This document shows, one piece after another, positions 10,560 through 18,163 of a stretch of DNA of 64,000 nt. A program made the position numbers and the translations under genes. The notes beneath the pieces were generated by a model that made no database searches, was not told where the DNA came from, and was given only the letters and a program-made list of their open reading frames with translations. How positions within the stretch are numbered: the stretch's first letter is position 1; each line of letters starts with the position of its first letter. Source of the DNA: Scandinavium sp002470465 (GTDB lineage Bacteria > Pseudomonadota > Gammaproteobacteria > Enterobacterales > Enterobacteriaceae); NCBI RefSeq assembly GCF_040750395.1, contig NZ_JBFLVD010000018.1:1-64000 (forward strand). Reading direction: 5' to 3'.

Positions 10560-10979
10560 TCAGCGGTATTTGACGTCCAGCGTCTCTTTGCCGTACTTGT
10601 TTTCTCCCTGGGTGCCAACGAACGCGCCCAGGTCAATCAGCATCATGACCATGATAATCGTCGGGAGCAGCCGCCCGACGGCCCACGACCAGACGCCCGG
10701 CAGAACGGACCAGTTTCCGGCCAGCAGCATCCACGCCAGAATCATTAGCAGCGCCCAAATGCCCGAGCGGCCCCGGTCGTGCAGGCGTTTTACGGTCACG
10801 GCCGCCGTGGGCCAGAGCAGGCACACCAGCGCAAAGGCGGCGGTTTGCAGATTCAGCCAGCCGTTTCCTGCCAGGGTAAACAGCACAATCATCGCCAGTA
10901 CCCAAATGCCCATCCACATCCAGAAGTCGCGGCGCCCGATGCGCCCGTTAATTGAAAATAACCATTGCTGCAGGGTCAT
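10560..10979 (-). CDS. yiiR: DUF805 inner membrane protein YiiR
   Basis: 139 residues with four hydrophobic segments and the DUF805 signature FSINGRIGRRDFW near the N-terminus, plus TVKRLHDRGRSG between helices 2 and 3. Function unknown. It sits between fpr and yiiQ on the opposite strand, as in E. coli. Confidence 0.93.
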   Translation of the reverse strand: MTLQQWLFSINGRIGRRDFWMWMGIWVLAMIVLFTLAGNGWLNLQTAAFALVCLLWPTAAVTVKRLHDRGRSGIWALLMILAWMLLAGNWSVLPGVWSWAVGRLLPTIIMVMMLIDLGAFVGTQGENKYGKETLDVKYR

Positions 10980-11094
10980 GGAAAATTCCTAATTGTCATC
11001 ATGTCGCGTAGTTTACCCTGAAGTGGTCTCTTTTTGACAAGCGGGGCAGTTTACCGTTTTAATCGTCGTCGTATAACAATCTTAGGTAACAGAC

Positions 11095-11694
11095 ATGACA
11101 AAATGGCTGATGGTGTGTTTTCTTGGGCTGACTGCGCTTGTGGTCAGCCCATTTGTGCTTTCGGCTGAAACTACAGACGCCACCACCGCGCCTTATTTGC
11201 TGACAGGCTCGCCAACGTTTGATCTCTCCATCAGCCAGTTCCGCGAGAAATTTAACGCCGACAATCCCACGCTGCCGCTGAACGAATTTCGCTCCATCAC
11301 CACCAACCGCGACCAGCTGACGCTGACCCGCGCCGCCAGCAAAATCAATGAAAACCTTTACGCTTCCACCGCGCTTGAGCGTGGCACGCTGAAAATCAAA
11401 TCAATGCAGATAACCTGGCTGCCCATTCAGGGGCCGGAGCAGAAGGCCGCCAAAGCGAAGGCGCAGGAGTATATGAGCGCAGTTCTGCGGGTGTTTACCC
11501 CGGCCATTACCAAAGCGCAGAGCCTGCAGAAACTGCAAAAGCTGCTGGTGGCGGGTAAGAGCAAAAGCTATTACACCGTCAGTGAGGGTGCACTGCGCTA
11601 TGTGGTGGCAGATAACGGTGAAAAGGGGCTGACCTTCGCTGTTGAACCGATTAAGCTGGCGCTATCTGAGACGCTGGAAAACAACAATAAATGA
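11095..11694 (+). CDS. yiiQ: Periplasmic DUF1454 protein YiiQ
   Basis: 199 residues. The first 24 or so are a clear cleavable signal peptide (positive start, hydrophobic core, cleavage near VLSA-ET). The rest is the conserved DUF1454 domain of unknown function. Lies upstream of tpiA as in E. coli; the 111-base gap before tpiA holds a separate promoter candidate. Confidence 0.92.
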   Translation: MTKWLMVCFLGLTALVVSPFVLSAETTDATTAPYLLTGSPTFDLSISQFREKFNADNPTLPLNEFRSITTNRDQLTLTRAASKINENLYASTALERGTLKIKSMQITWLPIQGPEQKAAKAKAQEYMSAVLRVFTPAITKAQSLQKLQKLLVAGKSKSYYTVSEGALRYVVADNGEKGLTFAVEPIKLALSETLENNNK

Positions 11695-11726
11695 CAAAAA
11701 GCAAAGCCTTTCCAGCGCCGAATCTC

Positions 11727-11732
11727 TATACT
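11727..11732 (+). promoter_or_regulatory. Candidate -10 box for tpiA
   Basis: TATACT 73 bases before the tpiA ATG, in the yiiQ-tpiA gap. No strong -35 is evident; assignment is by hexamer match and position. Confidence 0.4.
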
Positions 11733-11805
11733 GTTTCACAGACCATGCCGCGCCTTACGGGCGGCCATCTTCCTTTATTCGCTTTTCAAAGCGTGGAGAA
11801 TTCAA

Positions 11806-12573
11806 ATGCGACATCCTTTAGTGATGGGTAACTGGAAACTGAACGGCAGCCGCCATATGGTAAACGAGCTGGTTGCGAACCTGCGTAAAGAGCTGACCGG
11901 CGTGACCGGCTGTGACGTAGCTATCGCCCCACCAGAAATGTACATCGACCTGGCAAAACAGGCCGCTGGCGGCAGCCATATCAACCTGGGCGCGCAGAAC
12001 GTTGACCTGAACCTGTCCGGCGCATTCACCGGTGAAACCTCCGCAGAAATGCTCAAAGATATCGGCGCGAAATACATCATCATCGGCCACTCTGAGCGTC
12101 GTACCTATCACAAAGAATCCGACGAGCTGATCGCCAAAAAATTCGCCGTGCTGAAAGAGCAGGGCCTGATCCCGGTTCTGTGCATCGGTGAAACCGAAGC
12201 AGAAAACGAAGCGGGCAAAACTGAAGAAGTTTGCGCACGTCAGATCGATGCCGTTCTGAAAACCCAGGGCGCAGCCGCTTTTGAAGGCGTGGTTATCGCT
12301 TACGAACCAGTTTGGGCGATCGGTACCGGCAAATCTGCGACCCCAGCGCAGGCTCAGGCCGTTCACAAATTCATCCGTGAGCACATTGCTAAAGCCGACG
12401 CGAAAGTGGCTGAGCAGGTTATCATTCAGTACGGCGGTTCCGTGAACGCAGCTAACGCCGCTGAACTGTTCACCCAGCCGGACATCGATGGCGCGCTGGT
12501 TGGCGGTGCTTCCCTGAAAGCAGACGCTTTCGCGGTGATCGTGAAAGCAGCAGAAGCCGCTAAACAGGCTTAA
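11806..12573 (+). CDS. tpiA: Triose-phosphate isomerase
   Basis: Interconverts dihydroxyacetone phosphate and glyceraldehyde 3-phosphate. 255 residues, TIM barrel. Catalytic residues are all in place: Lys11 in GNWKLNGS, His95 in IGHSERR and Glu167 in AYEPVWAIGTGK, whose C-terminal part is the flexible loop. Codon use is strongly biased, as expected for a highly expressed glycolytic gene. Followed by a strong terminator. Confidence 0.98.
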   Translation: MRHPLVMGNWKLNGSRHMVNELVANLRKELTGVTGCDVAIAPPEMYIDLAKQAAGGSHINLGAQNVDLNLSGAFTGETSAEMLKDIGAKYIIIGHSERRTYHKESDELIAKKFAVLKEQGLIPVLCIGETEAENEAGKTEEVCARQIDAVLKTQGAAAFEGVVIAYEPVWAIGTGKSATPAQAQAVHKFIREHIAKADAKVAEQVIIQYGGSVNAANAAELFTQPDIDGALVGGASLKADAFAVIVKAAEAAKQA

Positions 12574-12590
12574 TTTCCCGCCATGCGAAT

Positions 12591-12626
12591 AAAACCCGGA
12601 CAGCGCCTGCGCTTCCGGGTTTTTTT
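12591..12626 (+). terminator. Rho-independent terminator after tpiA
   Basis: Stem AAAACCCGGA / TCCGGGTTTT with a T run to 12626. The A-run on the other side lets it also terminate transcription from the convergent permease gene, so it is probably bidirectional. Confidence 0.85.
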
Positions 12627-13929
12627 ATAGTTTCCCCAGCACCTGATACCACGCATAATCCAGCGGCACCAGCAGTAGATAGCTCGCCACCGCCAGCGTC
12701 AGACACAGCAGCATTCCGGCCCTGGCCGGCACTTTTCCCAACGCCATCGCGACCACAATCGGCGACGCCTGATAGGGCAACAGCGGCGTGGAGTACCCCA
12801 ACACCTGAATCATGATGACGCTGAGCAGAGGAAAGCCCGTCGCATCGGCAAAGCTTTGCGCAAAGGTGGTGTAGAGCGCCGGTACGCCGTTGGCGGTCAT
12901 AATGAAGTTCAGCGCGGTAGTGATGCCGGTCAGCGCCAGGAAACTGGTAAACGGGCGTTGTGCATCGAGCGGCATCACCTGCAACAGCGCCTTACCGACT
13001 GCACCACCAATGCCGGTTTGCGTCACGGTGATGGCGAGTCCCAGGATGCCCGCCACGTAAATACAGGTTCGGATATTCACACCCGCTGCAAACTCTTCAC
13101 CGCTGATGAAGCCCACCCGTGGCAGAAGCGTTACGCAGGCCGCCGCTAAGCCCGTCCACGCCGGGCCAATGCCGTGCCAGCTTTCGCTAACCCATAGCCC
13201 CAGCACGACGGCCAACAGCCACGACAGGCGCTTCTCTGCCGCGCTCATCGGCGCTGGTGGAGTGACATCGCCCGGAGGATGTGGTTTACCGGGGAACAGC
13301 CAGCAAATCAGCGCCACCAGCAGCGCGCCTTTCAGCCAGCCAAGTACCGGCGTGTGCAGCAGCAGATAAGGCAGATAGTTCAGATGAATGCCATATGCGC
13401 CCTCTGCCGCGCCGCTCATCACCAGGTTTGGAACGTTGGCCGGTAAAATGGTGGCGGAGAGCTGAAAGGTGCCGAATCCCACGGCCAGCGCCAGGCCATA
13501 CCAGGCGCGACTTCCTTCCGCTATACCTGCTCGTGATGCCATCGCCGCCACAATCGGCATCAGTAACGCAATGCGTCCCATGTTCGAGGGCATTACGAAC
13601 GCCAGCGCATAGCTGAGCAGCACCACGCTTGCCACCATGTGAAACCATGAATCCGTTAGCTTCGCCGAAAGCGCGCGCGCAGCGCGGTCGGCAAGGCCCG
13701 TTTTGCGGATGGCGATGCCGAGTACAAATCCGCTGAACACCAGCCAGAATGCCGAAGAGGCGAAGCCGCCAAAGATAACGTCCGGTGGGGCGATTTTGGC
13801 CGCCATCGCCACGGTAAAAAACAGCAATGCGGTGATGAATTCTGGCAGAAGCGACGTTGCCCAGAGCACGATCGTGACGCCAACAATCAGCGAAGGCAGA
13901 AAAAGCGGGTGGGATAGCCAGAGCGACAT
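12625..13929 (-). CDS. SLC13/DASS-type anion permease
   Basis: 434-residue polytopic membrane protein with about 11-12 hydrophobic segments. Two hairpin-like motifs resemble the substrate/Na+ sites of the divalent anion:Na+ symporter family: MPSNMGRIALLMP (about residue 113) and TANGVPALYTTF in the second half. An AGGAG ribosome site precedes the ATG. I do not recall this gene between tpiA and cdh in E. coli, so it looks like an insertion in this lineage. It lies next to sbp, which makes sulfate or a dicarboxylate plausible substrates, but neither is shown. Confidence 0.75.
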   Translation of the reverse strand: MSLWLSHPLFLPSLIVGVTIVLWATSLLPEFITALLFFTVAMAAKIAPPDVIFGGFASSAFWLVFSGFVLGIAIRKTGLADRAARALSAKLTDSWFHMVASVVLLSYALAFVMPSNMGRIALLMPIVAAMASRAGIAEGSRAWYGLALAVGFGTFQLSATILPANVPNLVMSGAAEGAYGIHLNYLPYLLLHTPVLGWLKGALLVALICWLFPGKPHPPGDVTPPAPMSAAEKRLSWLLAVVLGLWVSESWHGIGPAWTGLAAACVTLLPRVGFISGEEFAAGVNIRTCIYVAGILGLAITVTQTGIGGAVGKALLQVMPLDAQRPFTSFLALTGITTALNFIMTANGVPALYTTFAQSFADATGFPLLSVIMIQVLGYSTPLLPYQASPIVVAMALGKVPARAGMLLCLTLAVASYLLLVPLDYAWYQVLGKL

Positions 13930-14002
13930 ACCTGTCTCCTGTCGTTTTTTTCAGCAAGTCTACGACGACAGGAGAGAGAGGTAAACGCCAGAAATGAGGG
14001 GG

Positions 14003-14752
14003 TTATTGCAGAATCGTGCAGCGATGATCCTGAATTTCCTCCGCAGAGGCGCGGTTTAAGGTCAGCAGATTGCGTTCCGTTGCCAGCAGGACGAACGTAC
14101 CGTCATTCTGCTGCGCCATAGCCAGCGCGAAGCGGCCCATATGGTCGCGGGCTTCCGGTACTTCTTCGGCCAGCATCAGGAACGGACTTTTCTGCGCCAG
14201 CTCGTTTTCCGTCACGCGGCGGGCAAGATAGCGGTGATTACGCAGCCCGTCGGGTAGCGGCAGCCAGCGACTGCTGATCGAGGCCATGCTGGCATTAAGC
14301 TGTTCACGTACGTCCGGGCGCAGGCAAGAAATATGAATATGAAAATGATTCTGCGTACGGCCGGTGCGGGAATTTAGGGTCAGCGATACCGCTGAATCGG
14401 GCACAGGTGAACCGTGGCGGGAGCTCATCACCTGCCGGTTCTGCCAGGCCTGCCAGAAGAAGTTAGGCGTATGCGGGTTCAGCAACAGCGGACTTTCAGT
14501 GCCGTTAATACGATAAGTCGGCATTAGCAGGTATTGCAGCGGGCCGTTGCGGTCTTTAAACAGGACATAGCCGCCCTGCAGATTAACTGCTTCGCACGGC
14601 GCGGGGGACTGATTCTGCTGCTGGTTCGGCACGCACTGGTCAATAACAAAATGGCGCAACGCATTGGGATTGCCCGAATGCAGCCAGTACCAGCCTCCGG
14701 CAGCCGCTACCACGATAATGATTGTCAGAGTCAGATACTTGATGCGCTTCAT
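14003..14752 (-). CDS. cdh: CDP-diacylglycerol pyrophosphatase Cdh
   Basis: Cleaves CDP-diacylglycerol to CMP and phosphatidate at the inner membrane. 249 residues. An N-terminal membrane anchor (residues about 5-24) is followed by a periplasmic domain with the HIT-like segment HFHIHISCL. The family length is about 250. Transcribed away from tpiA and downstream of sbp, from which a terminator separates it. Confidence 0.95.
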   Translation of the reverse strand: MKRIKYLTLTIIIVVAAAGGWYWLHSGNPNALRHFVIDQCVPNQQQNQSPAPCEAVNLQGGYVLFKDRNGPLQYLLMPTYRINGTESPLLLNPHTPNFFWQAWQNRQVMSSRHGSPVPDSAVSLTLNSRTGRTQNHFHIHISCLRPDVREQLNASMASISSRWLPLPDGLRNHRYLARRVTENELAQKSPFLMLAEEVPEARDHMGRFALAMAQQNDGTFVLLATERNLLTLNRASAEEIQDHRCTILQ

Positions 14753-14807
14753 TTTCGTTCCCTGTGAATGTTCGTGAGCGAAAGGTTAACGCAAAATGAT
14801 GACCAAA

Positions 14808-14835
14808 TAAAAACGGCCCCGCAGGGCCGATTTTA
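14808..14835 (-). terminator. Terminator downstream of sbp
   Basis: Read on the minus strand: short GC stem CGGCCCTGCGGGGCCG followed by TTTTTATT, located between the sbp stop and the cdh start. Confidence 0.8.
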
Positions 14836-14844
14836 TTAACGTGA

Positions 14845-15834
14845 TTATCGCTGACTAATCTGATCGAAGGTGCCGCCGTTAGAGAAGTGCTCTTTCTGCG
14901 CTTTCGTCCAGCCGCCAAATTCCTGATCGATAGTGAACAGCTTCAGCTTCGGGAATTCGCTTTCGTATTTCTTCGCCACTTCTGCATCCCGCGGGCGGTA
15001 GTAGTTTTTCGCCACGATATCCTGGCCCTGTGGCGAATAGAGATACTTCAGATAGGCTTCTGCGACGGTGCGGGTGCCTTTCTTATCAACGACTTTGTCC
15101 ACCACGGAAACGGTCGGTTCGGCCAGAATCGATTCGCTTGGGGTGACGATTTCAAACTTGTCTTTGCCCAGCTCGTTGGTGGCCAGCAGCGCTTCGTTTT
15201 CCCAGGCAATCAGCACGTCACCAATCCCGCGCTCCACGAAGGTATTGGTAGAGCCACGAGCGCCGGAATCCAGCACTTCGACGTTTTTATACAGAGCCTT
15301 CACGAAATCCTGTGCTTTAGCCTGATCGTTGTTGTTGTGATGCAGAGCGTAACCCCATGCCGCCAGATAGTTCCAGCGCGCGCCGCCGGAGCTTTTCGGA
15401 TTCGGGGTGATCACCGACACGCCTGGTTTAACCAGATCGTTCCAGTCATGAATTTGTTTCGGATTGCCTTTGCGCACCAGGAATACGATGGTTGATGTGT
15501 ACGGCGCGGAGTTATCCGGCAGGCGCTTGAGCCAGTCTTTATTAATGCGGCCACGTTCGGCGATGGCGTCTACGTCGTAGGCCAGCGCCAGCGTCACCAC
15601 GTCGGCTTCGATACCGTTGATCACTGACGTGGCCTGCTTGCCGGAGCCGCCGTGCGACTGGCGGATGACGACATTGTCGCCGGTTTGCTGTTTCCAGTAG
15701 GCGCTGAAGGCCTTGTTATAGTTGTCATACAGTTCACGAGTGGGATCGTACGACACGTTAAGTAACTGAATATCTTTTGCCAGAACGCCGGCGGATGCCA
15801 GCAGAAGCGTTAACCCCAGGCCAAACTTGTTCAT
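14845..15834 (-). CDS. sbp: Sulfate-binding periplasmic protein Sbp
   Basis: High-affinity sulfate receptor for the CysTWA importer. 329 residues. The first 19 form a signal peptide (LLASAGVLA), and the mature part keeps the family motif VIRQSHGGSGKQATSVI that contributes anion-binding backbone contacts. Upstream, a perfect palindrome GGTTATAACC (15916-15925) lies in an AT-rich stretch where CysB would be expected to act; that is only an inference. Confidence 0.96.
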   Translation of the reverse strand: MNKFGLGLTLLLASAGVLAKDIQLLNVSYDPTRELYDNYNKAFSAYWKQQTGDNVVIRQSHGGSGKQATSVINGIEADVVTLALAYDVDAIAERGRINKDWLKRLPDNSAPYTSTIVFLVRKGNPKQIHDWNDLVKPGVSVITPNPKSSGGARWNYLAAWGYALHHNNNDQAKAQDFVKALYKNVEVLDSGARGSTNTFVERGIGDVLIAWENEALLATNELGKDKFEIVTPSESILAEPTVSVVDKVVDKKGTRTVAEAYLKYLYSPQGQDIVAKNYYRPRDAEVAKKYESEFPKLKLFTIDQEFGGWTKAQKEHFSNGGTFDQISQR

Positions 15835-16195
15835 CGACCGCTCTCTTTTTTGTGGTGGTGTGATGCTGGTAGCCTGCCAGAAACCAAATCAATGATTAAA
15901 GAATAAAAAAAGATTGGTTATAACCATATGCAATAACACTCCTGCTGTTTCCCCCCGGAGATAAAGTTGAGAGAGGGCTGTGGTTGCCAGCTCTTCTTCA
16001 GAAAACTTTATATGTGATCGGACAGGCAGGGAAATTTCTTATTTTCGAGCCGTGCAATCATTCATGAAAGTTCGCAATGCATATCTCATGGTGAGTGGAA
16101 AAAACTTTTTTGAAAATAAAAGAGAATGAACGATCTGTGCTGTTTTTATTTTATCATTACTGATGAATATGACCCTTTCATCCTGCCTGTATTTT

Positions 16196-16209
16196 TAGGA
16201 AAATTCATA
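16196..16209 (+). promoter_or_regulatory. RcsAB-like box, copy 1
   Basis: TAGGAAAATTCATA matches the RcsAB consensus TAAGAATATTCCTA at 11 of 14 positions (my count). RcsAB activates capsule operons in enterobacteria, which fits the wza-wzb-wzc genes 360 bases downstream. Confidence 0.5.
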
Positions 16210-16284
16210 TGAACTCGTTAAATTTCAGATCGAATGATGAAATTTCTTATTACCCTTTCATCATATAACCCTCCCCTTTTAATT

Positions 16285-16298
16285 TAGGAATATTCATG
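16285..16298 (+). promoter_or_regulatory. RcsAB-like box, copy 2
   Basis: TAGGAATATTCATG, also 11 of 14 against the RcsAB consensus, 89 bases after copy 1 at the same place in the second tandem repeat. Confidence 0.55.
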
Positions 16299-16569
16299 CG
16301 ACTTTGTGAAAATTCAGATCGAATTATAGGGTTTCCCATTTGCAATGCATTAATAATGCTTCAACCGTAACGGTTAATTGCAAAAGGCTAATTGTCAGGT
16401 TATTCTAGCCGCGCTCGCTGCATGCAATACATTGCATGAAATAAATCGCAAGAAATACATGGCCTCAAGGGTTGGCTATGGCTTCAGGTCACTGAAAAAT
16501 AATATTTTTTACTTCAACTTTCGCAGAAACAGCCTTCATGAAAGCACACTCTATATGTAACGACAGAAT

Positions 16570-17706
16570 ATGATGAAGAAATACCGAATTAAACAAGTCG
16601 TATCAGTATTATTTTCGCTATTGCTCGCGGGCTGCACGGTGATTCCAGGCCAGCATCTTAGCACCTCGGGGAAAGCACATATAGAGACGCCAGAAGGCCA
16701 TTACGATATTAATAAACTGGTGAGCATTTACCCTTTGTCGCCTCAGCTTATCGAGCAGTTACGCTCTGCTCCCGTCATTTCGCGTCAAAACCCCGGGCTT
16801 GAATCGCTTATCGGGCGTTATGAATACCGTATTGGCGTGGGTGATGTGCTTATGGTTACCGTTTGGGACCATCCGGAGCTGACTACTCCTGCAGGGCAAT
16901 ATCGCAGCGGGAGCGATACGGGCAGCTGGGTGAAATCTGATGGCACTATTTTTTATCCCTACATTGGCAAAATAAAGGTTGCGGGGAAATCACTGGATGA
17001 AATTCGGGACCAAATAAGCCGTGGTCTGGATAAGGTTATCGAAAGCCCGCAGGTAGACGTCAGCGTCGCCTCGTTTCGTTCACAGAAAGCTTATGTTACC
17101 GGTGAAGTATCAAAGTCAGGCCAGCAGGCGATCACTAACGTTCCGCTTACGGTTATGGATGCCATCAATGCCGCCGGTGGTCTGACGGCCGACGCCGACT
17201 GGCGTAACGTCGTGCTCACCCACAACGGTACCGATACCCGAATTTCGCTGTATGCTCTCCTCCAGAAAGGTGATTTAACGCAAAACTACCTGCTTTATCC
17301 CGGAGACATCCTTTTCGTGCCGCGCAATGACGATCTCAAAGTCTTTGTTATGGGTGAGGTAGGTAAACAAAGCACGCTGAAAATGGACCGCAGCGGCATG
17401 ACCCTCGCGGAGGCGCTGGGCAGCGCCGAAGGTATCAGCCAGAGCATGGCAGATGCTTCCGGGGTATTTGTAATTCGCCAGAAGAGCAAAAAGGATGACG
17501 GTAAAATCGCCAATATTTACCAGCTCAATGCGCAGGACGCTTCCGCCATGGTGCTGAGCACAGAATTCCAGCTTCAGCCCTACGACATCGTTTATGTCAC
17601 TTCAGCGCCGCTGGTGAGGTGGAATCGCGTGGTATCTCAGCTGGTTCCCACCATCTCCGGCGTTCACGATCTGACCGAGACCGCCCGCTATTTCCGCACC
17701 TGGTAA
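16570..17706 (+). CDS. wza: Wza/GfcE-type outer membrane polysaccharide export lipoprotein
   Basis: 378 residues. Forms the octameric outer-membrane channel for exopolysaccharide or capsule. Lipoprotein signal with lipobox LLAGC (Cys22). Polysaccharide export domain with YRIGVGDVLMVTVWDHPELT, two SLBB-like domains (QKAYVTGEVSKSGQQ and the later VFVMGEVGKQSTLK), and an amphipathic C-terminal helix ending in Trp. Nearly full-length match to E. coli Wza. First gene of a three-gene operon; ATG 16570 has only a weak ribosome site. Confidence 0.92.
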   Translation: MMKKYRIKQVVSVLFSLLLAGCTVIPGQHLSTSGKAHIETPEGHYDINKLVSIYPLSPQLIEQLRSAPVISRQNPGLESLIGRYEYRIGVGDVLMVTVWDHPELTTPAGQYRSGSDTGSWVKSDGTIFYPYIGKIKVAGKSLDEIRDQISRGLDKVIESPQVDVSVASFRSQKAYVTGEVSKSGQQAITNVPLTVMDAINAAGGLTADADWRNVVLTHNGTDTRISLYALLQKGDLTQNYLLYPGDILFVPRNDDLKVFVMGEVGKQSTLKMDRSGMTLAEALGSAEGISQSMADASGVFVIRQKSKKDDGKIANIYQLNAQDASAMVLSTEFQLQPYDIVYVTSAPLVRWNRVVSQLVPTISGVHDLTETARYFRTW

Positions 17707-17711
17707 CGCCG

Positions 17712-18146
17712 ATGCCGAGCAAAATTCTGGTGGTTTGTACGGGGAATATTTGCCGCTCGCCAATGGGAGAGCGGTTCTTCCGGGTTCTGCTACCGCATAA
17801 AAAGATTGATTCTGCCGGGACGGCCGCACTGATCAACCACGGTGCCGATGCAGACGCTCAGCGCATGGCAAAAAAATTCGGCATCTCGCTCGACGGGCAC
17901 CGGGGGCGCCAGTTCACGCCGGAGCTCAGCGTCAGATATGACCTGATTCTGGTGATGGAAAAAGCGCACTTAAGACAGATCGCCCACATTGCGCCAGAGG
18001 CGAGAAGCAAAGCCATGCTGCTTGGATACTGGTTCAACCAAATGGACATTCCCGACCCCTGGCACAAAAGCGATGAAGCCTTCGACCATATCTTTCAGCT
18101 CATTGAGCGGTCATGCCAGGCCTGGGCCAGCAAATTCACCGGTTAA
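17712..18146 (+). CDS. wzb: Low-molecular-weight protein tyrosine phosphatase (Wzb/Etp type)
   Basis: 144 residues. Dephosphorylates the Tyr-rich tail of the partner Wzc kinase, allowing cycles of polymer export. The catalytic loop VCTGNICRS (Cys9, Arg15) and the general-acid segment IPDPW are intact. The start at 17712 lies 5 bases after the wza stop; the frame is open further upstream but that part overlaps wza. Confidence 0.92.
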   Translation: MPSKILVVCTGNICRSPMGERFFRVLLPHKKIDSAGTAALINHGADADAQRMAKKFGISLDGHRGRQFTPELSVRYDLILVMEKAHLRQIAHIAPEARSKAMLLGYWFNQMDIPDPWHKSDEAFDHIFQLIERSCQAWASKFTG

Positions 18147-18163
18147 CTTTAGGAAATCACTCG

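Larger units (their letters stand above)
16173..16340. repeat. Two imperfect tandem repeats upstream of wza
   Basis: Within the 735-base gene-free stretch 15835-16569, a block of about 80 bases beginning CCCTTTCATC at 16173 recurs beginning CCCTTTCATC at 16253. Both copies share a TTAGGA-AWATTCAT core, then AAATTTCAGATCGAAT or AAAATTCAGATCGAAT. The rest of the stretch is AT-rich and holds no believable gene; it is the sbp and wza promoter region. Confidence 0.75.

Noticed and set aside
16378..16560. 60-codon open frame before wza
   Set aside because: TTG start without ribosome site, no recognisable composition; region fits a promoter and leader.
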